DNA from: Hymenobacter sp. BT18
GTDB taxonomy: Bacteria > Bacteroidota > Bacteroidia > Cytophagales > Hymenobacteraceae
Reading direction: 5' to 3'
Length of the DNA: 64,000 bases
NCBI RefSeq assembly: GCF_012273015.1
Contig: NZ_CP050954.1
Location: forward strand, 2,892,001 to 2,956,000
Below the pieces are notes generated by a model. It was given only the letters and a program-made list of their open reading frames with translations. It was not told the DNA's origin and did no database searches. Shown in pieces: positions 1 to 7,047 of the stretch (position 1 is its first letter; every line of letters begins with the position of its first letter). The position numbers were made by a program, and so were the translations under genes.

Positions 1-1888
1 CCGACAGCGAATCGGTGCCATCGACGGCGGCCAGGCGGCGGGGGAAGATGTAGTTGCTGATGCGGTTGCGAAAAACGTCGGCCTGGAAGCTAATGTGGTC
101 GGAGGTGAAGCTCACCCCGCCGTCGGCCTGGAAGCTGGTTTCGGCCTTAAGATCCGGCTCCCCGATTTCGTAGCGGGTAGTGCCTTCGTGAATGCCATTG
201 GAGCCCAGCTCGGCAATGTTAGGCGCGCGGAAGCCCCGGGCTAGGTTGGCCTTCAGCAGCCATTTTTCGCTGAGGCTGTACGCCCCGCCCACGCTGCCGC
301 TCACGTTGCGAAAGGTGCTCTGGAAGCCCCCAAACTTCTGCTCACCCAGGCCAGCCGGCACCGGCTGCTCGTCGGCGTTCAAAAACAGGGCATCGGCCGT
401 GATGCGCCGCGCGTCCACGCGCAGGCCACCGCTAAGGTCGAGCTTCCCGAAGCTCTTTTTGGTGACGCCAAACAGGCCCCCATCCAGCAGCCGGTACGCC
501 GGAATCAGGAACTCCACGCCTTTGTTCTGGTTTTGCTGCTGCATGCCGCTCAGGCCCACCGTGGTGTTCCAGCCGTTTTTCTCGGGCAGAAACCAGCGCA
601 GGGCATAATCCACGGTGCGCAGCTGGAAAAACAACGACTTCTCGTAGTAGTCCAGCGGGTTGCCGAACTCCCGGCGCAGGTTCTGCTGCCAGCCCACGTT
701 CAGCGTCACGCGGTGCTGGCCCAGAATAAAGTTGTTATCGGTGCCCAGGCGCAGGTGGTTGATCTGCTGACGCGGTACATCCAGGTCGTAGCCCGAAAAG
801 CCGCGGTCCATCACCACTTCCGGCTCGCCCAGGCCATTGATGCGCAGAAACCGGCCGGTGGCTGCCTCCCGTTCGCCCTCAATCAGGCCCAGAATCTGGT
901 TGAAAGAATTAAACGTGAGGTGGGAGTAGCCCCAGCTTTTGTTTAGACCCACGTAGCCGCTGCCGTCCAGCTCCCGAAAGCCCGAGTTGTACACCCGGTC
1001 GTCGTAGCGGTTACGGTAGTCGGCGGCTACTTTGCCCGAGCCGCGCACCTGCCAGTTCAGGCCATTCAGGTTGCCCGCGTTCCAGACTGAGTAGCCCTGC
1101 TGGTAGTTGTTGGTTTGGTAGGTGGCGGCTACGGCGCCGAGCACCCGGCCTTCCTCCACGGGCTCGGCCGGCAGGAAGTTGATAACCCCGGCCAGCCCGT
1201 CGGAGCCGTAAAGCAAAGAGCCCGGACCTTTGATGACTTCGGCCCGGTCGATGCTGAACTCGTCGATTTCGATGCCGTGCTCATCGCCCCACTGCTGGCC
1301 CTCCTGCTTGGCCCCGTTGTTCAGAGTGATAACGCGGTTGGCCCCCAGCCCCCGGATAACCGGCTTGCTGATGGCTGCTCCGGTAGTAATCTGGTTTAGG
1401 CCCGGCAGGTGGGCCAGGGCATCAACGGCGTTGGTAGCGGCCGTTTGGCGCAGCCGTGTCTGGTCCACCACGCTGGTGGGAATGGGGGAGCGGCGCATTT
1501 CCGTGCTAGCCGATACCCCCGTAACAATGACCTGCCCAATTTCTGTATCGGCCGCCGTGAGGGCTACGTCGAGGGCAAGGCCGGCGCCGGTATCCACGGT
1601 GCGTACCACGGGCGTGTAGCCGATAAAGCGAACCTGCATGAGAAACCGCCCGCGGGGCAAACTGCTGAACCGGAACGTGCCGTCAGGCCCGGCCGCCGTG
1701 GCCTGGCGCAAATCCGGAAACACAATGGTGGCCCCGGGCAGCGCCTCGCCGGTGGCGGCATCAGTAATACGGCCCGTCACCGGGGGCGCCGCCACGCGCG
1801 CGGGCCGGGCAGGCGGCGGCGCGGGGGCTTGGGCAAGTGCGCTAAAAGAAAGCAGCCATACGCCGGCCGTGGGAAGAAATCGGAACAT
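1..1888 (-). CDS. TonB-dependent receptor, 3' end cut by window edge
   Basis: Outer-membrane TonB-dependent receptor, open to the window edge; about 629 codons are visible and the C-terminal barrel is missing. It starts at ATG 1888 with a signal peptide ending in SALAQ (residues 16-20). A carboxypeptidase-regulatory-like beta-sandwich follows (about 38-115, with TGRITDAATGEALPGATI), then a plug domain (about 125-240) with VIRGLGANRV, QEGQQWGDEHG and IKGPGSLLYGSDGLAG, then barrel strands. The EGQQWGxEHGxEID plug motif is shared with the receptor at 2721-5159, so the two are paralogues. A TAGTTTTG -7 box lies 62 bases upstream of the start, and a terminator separates it from the lipoprotein gene, so it is probably its own transcription unit. 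The substrate cannot be read from sequence; a metal or metal chelate is an inference from the His-rich neighbour. Confidence 0.9.
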   Translation of the reverse strand, partial: MFRFLPTAGVWLLSFSALAQAPAPPPARPARVAAPPVTGRITDAATGEALPGATIVFPDLRQATAAGPDGTFRFSSLPRGRFLMQVRFIGYTPVVRTVDTGAGLALDVALTAADTEIGQVIVTGVSASTEMRRSPIPTSVVDQTRLRQTAATNAVDALAHLPGLNQITTGAAISKPVIRGLGANRVITLNNGAKQEGQQWGDEHGIEIDEFSIDRAEVIKGPGSLLYGSDGLAGVINFLPAEPVEEGRVLGAVAATYQTNNYQQGYSVWNAGNLNGLNWQVRGSGKVAADYRNRYDDRVYNSGFRELDGSGYVGLNKSWGYSHLTFNSFNQILGLIEGEREAATGRFLRINGLGEPEVVMDRGFSGYDLDVPRQQINHLRLGTDNNFILGQHRVTLNVGWQQNLRREFGNPLDYYEKSLFFQLRTVDYALRWFLPEKNGWNTTVGLSGMQQQNQNKGVEFLIPAYRLLDGGLFGVTKKSFGKLDLSGGLRVDARRITADALFLNADEQPVPAGLGEQKFGGFQSTFRNVSGSVGGAYSLSEKWLLKANLARGFRAPNIAELGSNGIHEGTTRYEIGEPDLKAETSFQADGGVSFTSDHISFQADVFRNRISNYIFPRRLAAVDGTDSLS

Positions 1889-1949
1889 ACTCGCAAAAAA
1901 CTATACGCTGGTCATGAACGGCAGACGGGGCCGCAAGGCTGCACTTAGC

Positions 1950-1957
1950 CAAAACTA
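1950..1957 (-). promoter_or_regulatory. -7 box TAGTTTTG for the receptor at 1..1888
   Basis: The minus strand reads TAGTTTTG, matching the Bacteroidota -7 consensus TAnnTTTG. Transcription would start about 7 bases downstream, giving a leader of roughly 55 bases before ATG 1888. No convincing -33 TTG was identified. Confidence 0.5.
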
Positions 1958-2019
1958 ATGAAACCAGCTGGCCGGATTTTCTGATCAGAACGGGTACCTG
2001 CGTCCGAGGGAAGTCCAGT

Positions 2020-2074
2020 AAACAAACCGGGCAGCACCAGCAGCTCTGTGCCACCTGTGCTGCCCGGTTTGTTT
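2020..2074 (-). terminator. Terminator after the lipoprotein gene
   Basis: Perfect 18-base arms (2020-2037 and 2057-2074) flank a 19-base loop, and the outer A/T-rich ends give a short U run on the minus transcript. It lies 13 bases after the stop of the lipoprotein gene at 2088-2654 and isolates it from the next receptor. Confidence 0.8.
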
Positions 2075-2087
2075 GGGAGGCCCTGAC

Positions 2088-2654
2088 TTAGCGTACGGCC
2101 GTGGGGAAGTCTACGGCTACATCGGTGTCGCCGGGCGTAGCCGTGCCGTCTTTGGTGCCGGGCTGGTGGCGCAGCGTGATTTTAAGGTTGCCGGTCGTGC
2201 CGGCCGCATTGGCTGCGCCGGTTTGCACCGTCGTTTCCAGGCCCACTTCCAGGTTGTTCTTGTCCTTGTCGGTACGCGTAACGGTCACGTTGGTGCCGGT
2301 GGCCTCGAACAGGAACAGGTGCTCATCAGCTTCTTCCTTCACTTCGGCCGAAATATCCTCGGCCGGATTCTTGGTTTCGTCGAGCAGTACCAGCTTGCCG
2401 GTGTACGTAGTGTTGGGAGCCAGCGTGAGGCCGGTAATTACCGGAGCCGCGCCCCCGTCACCGTCTACGTCGCGGTACTGGGCCGTGAGCGTAGTGCCGC
2501 CGCCCACGGGCGTCAGCTCGTAGCGCAGGGTAGTAATTTGTTCGTTTTCCTCGTCGGGTGTAGGCGTGTCGTTGTTATCGTCGGAGCAGCTGGTGAGCAT
2601 GGGCGAAGCCGCTAGCACGGCCAGGAAAGCGGAACGGAAAAGCAGATTTTTCAT
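2088..2654 (-). CDS. Type 1 periplasmic-binding-fold superfamily lipoprotein
   Basis: Protein of 188 residues. The start at ATG 2654 gives a clean lipoprotein signal MKNLLFRSAFLAVLAA with lipobox LTSC (Cys23) and an acidic Ser/Asp-rich linker after the cysteine; the longer frame upstream would bury this signal. The mature part is beta-rich with LQYRDVDGDG-like (AQYRDVDGDGG), LDETKNPAEDI and KEEADEHLF motifs. I recognise these from a Bacteroidota lipoprotein family usually annotated 'type 1 periplasmic binding fold superfamily', commonly encoded beside TonB receptors. It lies 66 bases downstream of the receptor at 2721-5159 on the same strand and ends at a strong terminator, so it is probably the last gene of that operon. 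The likely role is a surface or periplasmic accessory to the receptor; the ligand is unknown. Confidence 0.75.
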   Translation of the reverse strand: MKNLLFRSAFLAVLAASPMLTSCSDDNNDTPTPDEENEQITTLRYELTPVGGGTTLTAQYRDVDGDGGAAPVITGLTLAPNTTYTGKLVLLDETKNPAEDISAEVKEEADEHLFLFEATGTNVTVTRTDKDKNNLEVGLETTVQTGAANAAGTTGNLKITLRHQPGTKDGTATPGDTDVAVDFPTAVR

Positions 2655-2720
2655 GGTTTCAGAAGGTGATGAAGTGAATGAGAAAAGAGTAAAAAGGGAA
2701 GAAGGCAGTAGTACCAAGCC

Positions 2721-5159
2721 CTAGGGCGTAGGGGCTGACTTTGCCCGGCTGAATTCGAGGGGTACCCGCAGGCGCAGGGTCACGTTGCGGCCCATTTCGT
2801 CGGCGAAGTAGCGGTAGCGGTTCAGGTAGTCGCGGTAGCGCTGGTTGAGCAGGTTGGCGCCGGCCACGCTCAACTCCAGCGGCAGGCGGCCCCAGTGCAG
2901 GGTGGTGCCGGCTTCCAGTCCCAGGAGGCCGTAACCGTTCGGGGGCAGGCGGTAGTCGCGCTCGGCGTAGTTGCGCGGCACACGGGTCTGGCGGGTTACG
3001 CCGGTTCCCAGTACCTGCACGTAGCCCGCGGAAAGTCGGCGGCCCACGCGGTTGGGTAGCGCGTAGCGGACACTCAGCTCGGCGCGGTCGGCGGGCATAA
3101 AGATGAGCCACTCATCCTGGCGGGTGTCGCGCCCGCGCACCATAGCGGCCTTGCCGGCCAGGAGCCAGCGCGCCGTCAGCTGGTAGGAGCCACTCACATC
3201 CAGCCCGCGCAGGGTGGCATCGGTTTGCTGAAACTGCCAGCTGGCCAGCACGCCCCGGATGTTTACCACCGGCGGCAGAATGGGGGACTGGTACAGGAAA
3301 CCCCGAATGCGCGTCTGGTACACGGTCAGCTCCCCGTTCAGGCGCGGGTTATCGTGCAGGGTGGCGGTGAAACCCAGGTTGAGAGCAGTTTCGGGCCGGG
3401 CGGGACCGTTGCCGGGTACTAGGTCATAGCCCAGCTCGTACTGCGCGTTGTGCACTCCGTCGCTGAACCGCTCGTTCGGGGCGGGTGCGCGCTGGGTCAG
3501 GCCCGAGGCCAGTCGTAGCGTCAGGTGGGTGGAGGCATCATACACAGCCCCCAGCGAGGCAGCCGGCGTGGTGTATTGGAATCGGCTTTCTTCAACCCCA
3601 AACACTCCGCCCGCACGGGTGGCGCGTTTCACCTGCAAGTCGCGCTGGTCGAGGCGCAGGCCACCTTCCAGCAGCCAGCTTCCCTGTCGCCATTGCTCCA
3701 GCCAGAACAGGCCGCCCACGTAGTTGGTGTAGAACGGAATAAACTGCCGGCTGCCATCGGCGTAGCGGTTGAACTGGTAGGTGCCCGCCAGCCCCACGCT
3801 GCCCGTGAAGCCGCGCCAGGCCCGGTGCTCCCACAGCAGCTCGGCGGTGCTGGTGCGGTTGGTATAGCTCAGCGCGGGCCGGTCGAGGGCGGCGCGGTTG
3901 TCGTTACGAGGGCGGTACTTGTCGTACTCGTCGCGGGCGTCTACCTGCTGGGCCACGGTCGTGCTGAGGCGGCCCGCATTGCCCGTTTTCACAAAGCCCG
4001 AAAACTTGAGTACGTCGTGCTGTACCTGCTGGTAAGCCCGCTCGATGTCGTAGCTGAAGCCGGTGGTTTCCAGCGGCCGGTCACGCGCCACGGCCAGCAG
4101 AAAATCCTGCTGATTGCCCACGTGCGCCGCCGGCAGAATCCCGATGCGGGTGTTGAACTGGCTATAAAAAACCTCAGCTCCGTACGTCGGTTTGTGCCAG
4201 CCTACCGCGCCCGAGAAGTTGCCCTCCTCGAAGCCAGAGTTTTTCAGGTAGTAGCCCGGAGCACGCATGGTGCCGGCTTTGCGCACCGTGCCCTGGGTTC
4301 GCCAACTCAAGGCTGGCAGGCGGCGCAGGTTGCCCTCCACCGTACCAGAGGCCGCGCCCAAGCCGTTGTTGCTCATGCCCACCAGGTTCAGCTCGCCACC
4401 CACCCCGGCCGAGTCGCGCAGGGCGCGGGGCTGCACCAGCACCACGCCGCCCACGGCATCGGAGCCGTAGCGCACACTGGCTGCGCCCTTCACGACAGTG
4501 AGTTGAGAAGCCAGGAACGGGTCGATTTCCGGGCCGTGCTCCTGGCCCCACTGCTGGCCTTCCTGCCGCACCCCATTGTTGAGAATGGTTACGCGGTTGG
4601 AGTGCAGCCCGTGAATCATGGGCTTGAAAATGCCGGGGCCGGTCTGCAGGGCCGTCACGCCATTCACTTTCTGCAGGGCCTCGCCCAGGGTCTGGCCGCG
4701 GGTCTGCTGCAAGTCAGCTTCCGACAGCGTAGCCGTGGCCTGGGTGGTAGGAGCCGCTACGCGCTGCCCGCTTATCACAGCCCCTTTCAGCACCACGGCA
4801 TCGGGGTGGAGGCGGAAGTCGCGGTACGTGGCCACCGTCAGGCGCACCTCACTCACTTCCGACGCAAAGCCAATGAAGCTTACCTGCACGTGGTAGGTGC
4901 CGGGGCAAAGACTTTCCAAGTGGTAGTGGCCGTCGGGCTCGGTTTGAGTTGCTTGCTGGGTTTCCAGCACAACTACCGTGGCGCCCGCCAGTGCCAGGCG
5001 CGACTCGTGGTCCTGCACGCGGCCGCTCAGCAGCAGGGCGCAATCCGCCGGAGCGGGAGCCTGGGCCCACAGCAGCCGGGGTAGCACGCACAGCAACGCT
5101 ACCGCCAGCACGGAGCCAGCCCTCCGCCCCCGGACACGGCCCGGAGTACGAAAAAACAT
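2721..5159 (-). CDS. TonB-dependent receptor (metal/siderophore-type family)
   Basis: Complete outer-membrane receptor of 812 residues. A signal peptide follows Arg/Gly-rich residues 1-15 (hydrophobic core AGSVLAVALLCVLPRLLWAQ). A carboxypeptidase-regulatory-like domain follows (about 45-115, SGRVQDHESRLALAGATVVV), then the plug (about 140-250) with MIHGLHSNRVTILNNG, EGQQWGQEHGPEID and VVKGAASVRYGSDAVGG, then a long barrel ending in an aromatic-rich strand (TLRLRVPLEF). The EGQQWG..HG motif recurs in the receptor at 1..1888. It is probably cotranscribed with the small His-rich protein upstream (170-base gap) and the lipoprotein downstream. I infer uptake of a metal or metal complex from the His-rich partner; nothing in the barrel proves the substrate. 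Confidence 0.93.
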   Translation of the reverse strand: MFFRTPGRVRGRRAGSVLAVALLCVLPRLLWAQAPAPADCALLLSGRVQDHESRLALAGATVVVLETQQATQTEPDGHYHLESLCPGTYHVQVSFIGFASEVSEVRLTVATYRDFRLHPDAVVLKGAVISGQRVAAPTTQATATLSEADLQQTRGQTLGEALQKVNGVTALQTGPGIFKPMIHGLHSNRVTILNNGVRQEGQQWGQEHGPEIDPFLASQLTVVKGAASVRYGSDAVGGVVLVQPRALRDSAGVGGELNLVGMSNNGLGAASGTVEGNLRRLPALSWRTQGTVRKAGTMRAPGYYLKNSGFEEGNFSGAVGWHKPTYGAEVFYSQFNTRIGILPAAHVGNQQDFLLAVARDRPLETTGFSYDIERAYQQVQHDVLKFSGFVKTGNAGRLSTTVAQQVDARDEYDKYRPRNDNRAALDRPALSYTNRTSTAELLWEHRAWRGFTGSVGLAGTYQFNRYADGSRQFIPFYTNYVGGLFWLEQWRQGSWLLEGGLRLDQRDLQVKRATRAGGVFGVEESRFQYTTPAASLGAVYDASTHLTLRLASGLTQRAPAPNERFSDGVHNAQYELGYDLVPGNGPARPETALNLGFTATLHDNPRLNGELTVYQTRIRGFLYQSPILPPVVNIRGVLASWQFQQTDATLRGLDVSGSYQLTARWLLAGKAAMVRGRDTRQDEWLIFMPADRAELSVRYALPNRVGRRLSAGYVQVLGTGVTRQTRVPRNYAERDYRLPPNGYGLLGLEAGTTLHWGRLPLELSVAGANLLNQRYRDYLNRYRYFADEMGRNVTLRLRVPLEFSRAKSAPTP

Positions 5160-5268
5160 ACGAAGAGAAAGGAATCTGCCCGGGCTACTTAAACCAACCG
5201 TTTTCCCTGATAGGCCAGGAGCGGGCAGGCTCTGGCCAGTAGCAGCAGCGCAGCGACAAGTGCTCTAC

Positions 5269-5289
5269 GGCATCGGATAGCCCGATGCC
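5269..5289 (-). other. Hairpin between the His-rich gene and the TonB receptor gene
   Basis: Perfect 8-base arms GGCATCGG/CCGATGCC around a 5-base loop lie in the 170-base gap of the proposed operon. No U run follows, so it is not a standard terminator. It could be a processing or stability element. I looked for cobalamin riboswitch landmarks and did not find them. Confidence 0.3.
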
Positions 5290-5329
5290 CCTACCTGCGG
5301 GGCTGCTGGTGGAAAAGGTTACTGAGTGC

Positions 5330-5680
5330 TTAAGCCCGGGTAGGGGGGCCCCGCAGCTGGTAAGTAGCAAAGAGTGTAGCGGCCCAAAGCGAAACAACCT
5401 CCTCGGCAGCCGGCGCGGCAAAAATGCCAGCTACCGGAGCTTCCAGCTGTACGCCGGGTGCGGGCTCAAATGCCGACTTGAAGAATTGGTCCGCATTACA
5501 GTGCTGGTGCTTGGCGGAGAACAATGCCTTGCCCTTGGGCCAAGTCACGGCGTGGGCCAGCTCGTCGGTGGTGTGCGTGTGCTGGTGCAGGGCCAGCACC
5601 CACGTGTCCGGCAGCAGCACCCGCACAAAGCACAGGAGCAGCAACAAAGCCAGCCGGGAACGAAGCTTACGCATGGGCAT
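5330..5680 (-). CDS. Small His-rich exported protein upstream of TonB receptor
   Basis: About 116 residues from ATG 5680; ATG 5674, two codons later, is equally plausible. The longer frame from 5749 is rejected because a -7 promoter box lies at 5703-5710, inside that extension. MPMRKLRSRLALLLLLCFVRVLLP is a basic n-region plus hydrophobic core, followed by HQHTHTTDELAH and KHQHCNADQFF, a cluster of histidines plus one cysteine that could bind metal. Small predicted exported proteins of this kind are, to my knowledge, often encoded upstream of receptors with the EGQQWG plug motif. It is probably the first gene of an operon with the receptor and lipoprotein that follow. Possible roles are periplasmic metal buffering or sensing; neither is shown by sequence. 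Confidence 0.6.
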   Translation of the reverse strand: MPMRKLRSRLALLLLLCFVRVLLPDTWVLALHQHTHTTDELAHAVTWPKGKALFSAKHQHCNADQFFKSAFEPAPGVQLEAPVAGIFAAPAAEEVVSLWAATLFATYQLRGPPTRA

Positions 5681-5702
5681 TACCACAGGATACGAACGAA
5701 GG

Positions 5703-5710
5703 CAAATGTA
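5703..5710 (-). promoter_or_regulatory. -7 box TACATTTG for the His-rich/TonB/lipoprotein operon
   Basis: The minus strand reads TACATTTG, an exact TAnnTTTG match, 22 bases upstream of ATG 5680. This decides the start of the small protein, because an earlier start would put the promoter inside the coding region. Confidence 0.6.
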
Positions 5711-5820
5711 GAAGGAAAACGCGGAATGCCCCGAATGAGCGGTAAACATAATAGCCTGATCATCTTCAGGTCATCTTGCCATCCGAGCTTTGCCGCAGAC
5801 AAAACCTGATTGCTCATACC

Positions 5821-5922
5821 ATGCAAAAGCTCACTATCCATCTGTTGCGCCGCTTGGCGGCTAAACTACGTCCGTTTCCCAAAACCGGTCAGCCGCATAC
5901 CACCGAATCGTGGTTTGTATAG
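5821..5922 (+). CDS. Possible 33-residue basic small protein
   Basis: An open frame from ATG 5821 to TAG 5920-5922 encodes 33 residues (MQKLTIHLLRRLAAKLRPF, then a short polar tail). It lies in an otherwise gene-free stretch of about 380 bases (5711-6091) between divergent genes. I see no clear ribosome-binding site and recognise no family. The N-terminal half could form a basic amphipathic helix. It may equally be chance. The rest of the stretch holds no other feature I can support apart from the minus-strand promoter at 5703. Confidence 0.2.
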   Translation: MQKLTIHLLRRLAAKLRPFPKTGQPHTTESWFV

Positions 5923-6091
5923 TTGTAGCGCATCTGGGCGATGCGGCCACAACAAGGTGCCTTCAGTATGTGCTAAACCATATTAGCTGACTGCTAAAAC
6001 AGGGTGAGGGTAGTGGAGTAAGTTTTGTAACTGTGTGGTTTTATGGCGGAATTGTGCTTATTATTGTAGATAAGCCCTGTTCTCGCCAACT

Positions 6092-6586
6092 ATGATCTGT
6101 TATATTCAGGAGTGCATTCGGCTGCATTACGATGCAGAAGCGCAGCTGCTGCATTATGCCTGGTGTGGCGACCTGACCTCGGGCAAAGCGTTGCGGCCGG
6201 CGCTGGAAGTTATTGCGCAGCTGGCTCCGCAACTTCAGATCCGCCAGTGCCTGCTTGATACCCGTTCTCTGCCACCTATTTCCATAGAAGACCAGTTCTG
6301 GATTCTGCACAGCTGGCTTCCCCGGGTTTGCCTGCCGACTATCGATTGCGTGGCCGTAATAGTGGGCGAGCGGGACTATAACCTGATGGTGATTGAAAGC
6401 ATTCTGCGCGCTGGCCGGCGGTTTATCCGCTTCGACGTACAGCTTTTCTCCGATCTGGATGCCGCCTTTGACTGGGTGGTAGACGGCCACGAAGAAGCCA
6501 CTGGGCGGCTTATGGCAGAATGGCTAAACCCAACCGTAGTTTACAAAGACGTGGACGAGCTGCTGGCCAAGGCATTGCCCTTATGA
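6092..6586 (+). CDS. SpoIIAA/STAS-like hypothetical protein
   Basis: Cytoplasmic protein of 164 residues without signal peptide or membrane segment. The pattern of an N-terminal strand pair (IRLHYDAEAQLLHYAW), a long helix (GKALRPALEVIAQLAPQL), then CLLDTRSLPPIS and a late helix (DLDAAFDWV) resembles the SpoIIAA/STAS-like proteins often annotated in Hymenobacter relatives. Such domains usually act in protein-protein regulation, but no partner (anti-sigma kinase or phosphatase) is encoded nearby. Its last 46 bases overlap the end of the convergent DUF202 gene. The family call is from the fold-like pattern only. Confidence 0.55.
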   Translation: MICYIQECIRLHYDAEAQLLHYAWCGDLTSGKALRPALEVIAQLAPQLQIRQCLLDTRSLPPISIEDQFWILHSWLPRVCLPTIDCVAVIVGERDYNLMVIESILRAGRRFIRFDVQLFSDLDAAFDWVVDGHEEATGRLMAEWLNPTVVYKDVDELLAKALPL

Positions 6587-6816
6587 CGGTAGCGCACCCA
6601 GCCCACCAGCACTACGCCTAGCCCAATTGGCACCAGAGCCACCCCTACCCAGACGAAGAGATTCTGGCGGAAAAACTGAATGAGGGAGAAGCCGGCAATA
6701 ACCAAGGCCATACCCGTGCGAACGTAAGCGAGCAGTGTACGTTCGTTGGCCATTAAAGTGCGCTCCAGGGCCAGTAGGTCGCGTAGTTCGCGAAGGCGGT
6801 TGTGGGAAGCAGCCAT
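6541..6816 (-). CDS. DUF202 / YidH-like inner-membrane protein
   Basis: Protein of 91 residues from ATG 6816 (MAASHNRLRELRDLLALER). The long basic extension encoded upstream in the same frame has no family support. The DUF202 signature is present: LALERTLMANERTLLAYVRTG, the 'ERTxLAxxRT' motif at about residues 14-33. Two membrane segments follow (about 33-52 and 58-78), and a short cytoplasmic tail. The family function is unknown; its members are small inner-membrane proteins. The gene is convergent with the STAS-like gene, with a 46-base overlap of the coding ends. Confidence 0.85.
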   Translation of the reverse strand: MAASHNRLRELRDLLALERTLMANERTLLAYVRTGMALVIAGFSLIQFFRQNLFVWVGVALVPIGLGVVLVGWVRYRHKGNALASSSSTSL

Positions 6817-7047
6817 AAGGAACAGGTGGGGTGTATACGTGTCTTTTTGCCTTATCAGCCTGTATCTACGGGCGGTTTCGGCCTTCGGTTTATGCCGCCG
6901 CCGTGTTGGTTTGCCTGTCAATCTGACAGCCCAAGCCCGGGGTGGAATGGGTTTTGACGCGCGCTGTCCGTCCGGTGGCTGAAAGACTCAGCTACCGGCA
7001 CCGAAAACCGAGTTCTGTGTTTTAACCCTAGTTGTTCCCCAAGCGCC

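Noticed and set aside
3525..5084. 519-residue open frame antisense to the TonB receptor
   Set aside because: It is the complementary-frame shadow of a GC-rich coding region; it is low in hydrophobic pattern, has no domain, and the receptor on the other strand explains the codon bias.
5160..5329. Cobalamin riboswitch upstream of the TonB receptor
   Set aside because: The conserved B12-box landmarks are not found on the minus strand; only a short hairpin is present.
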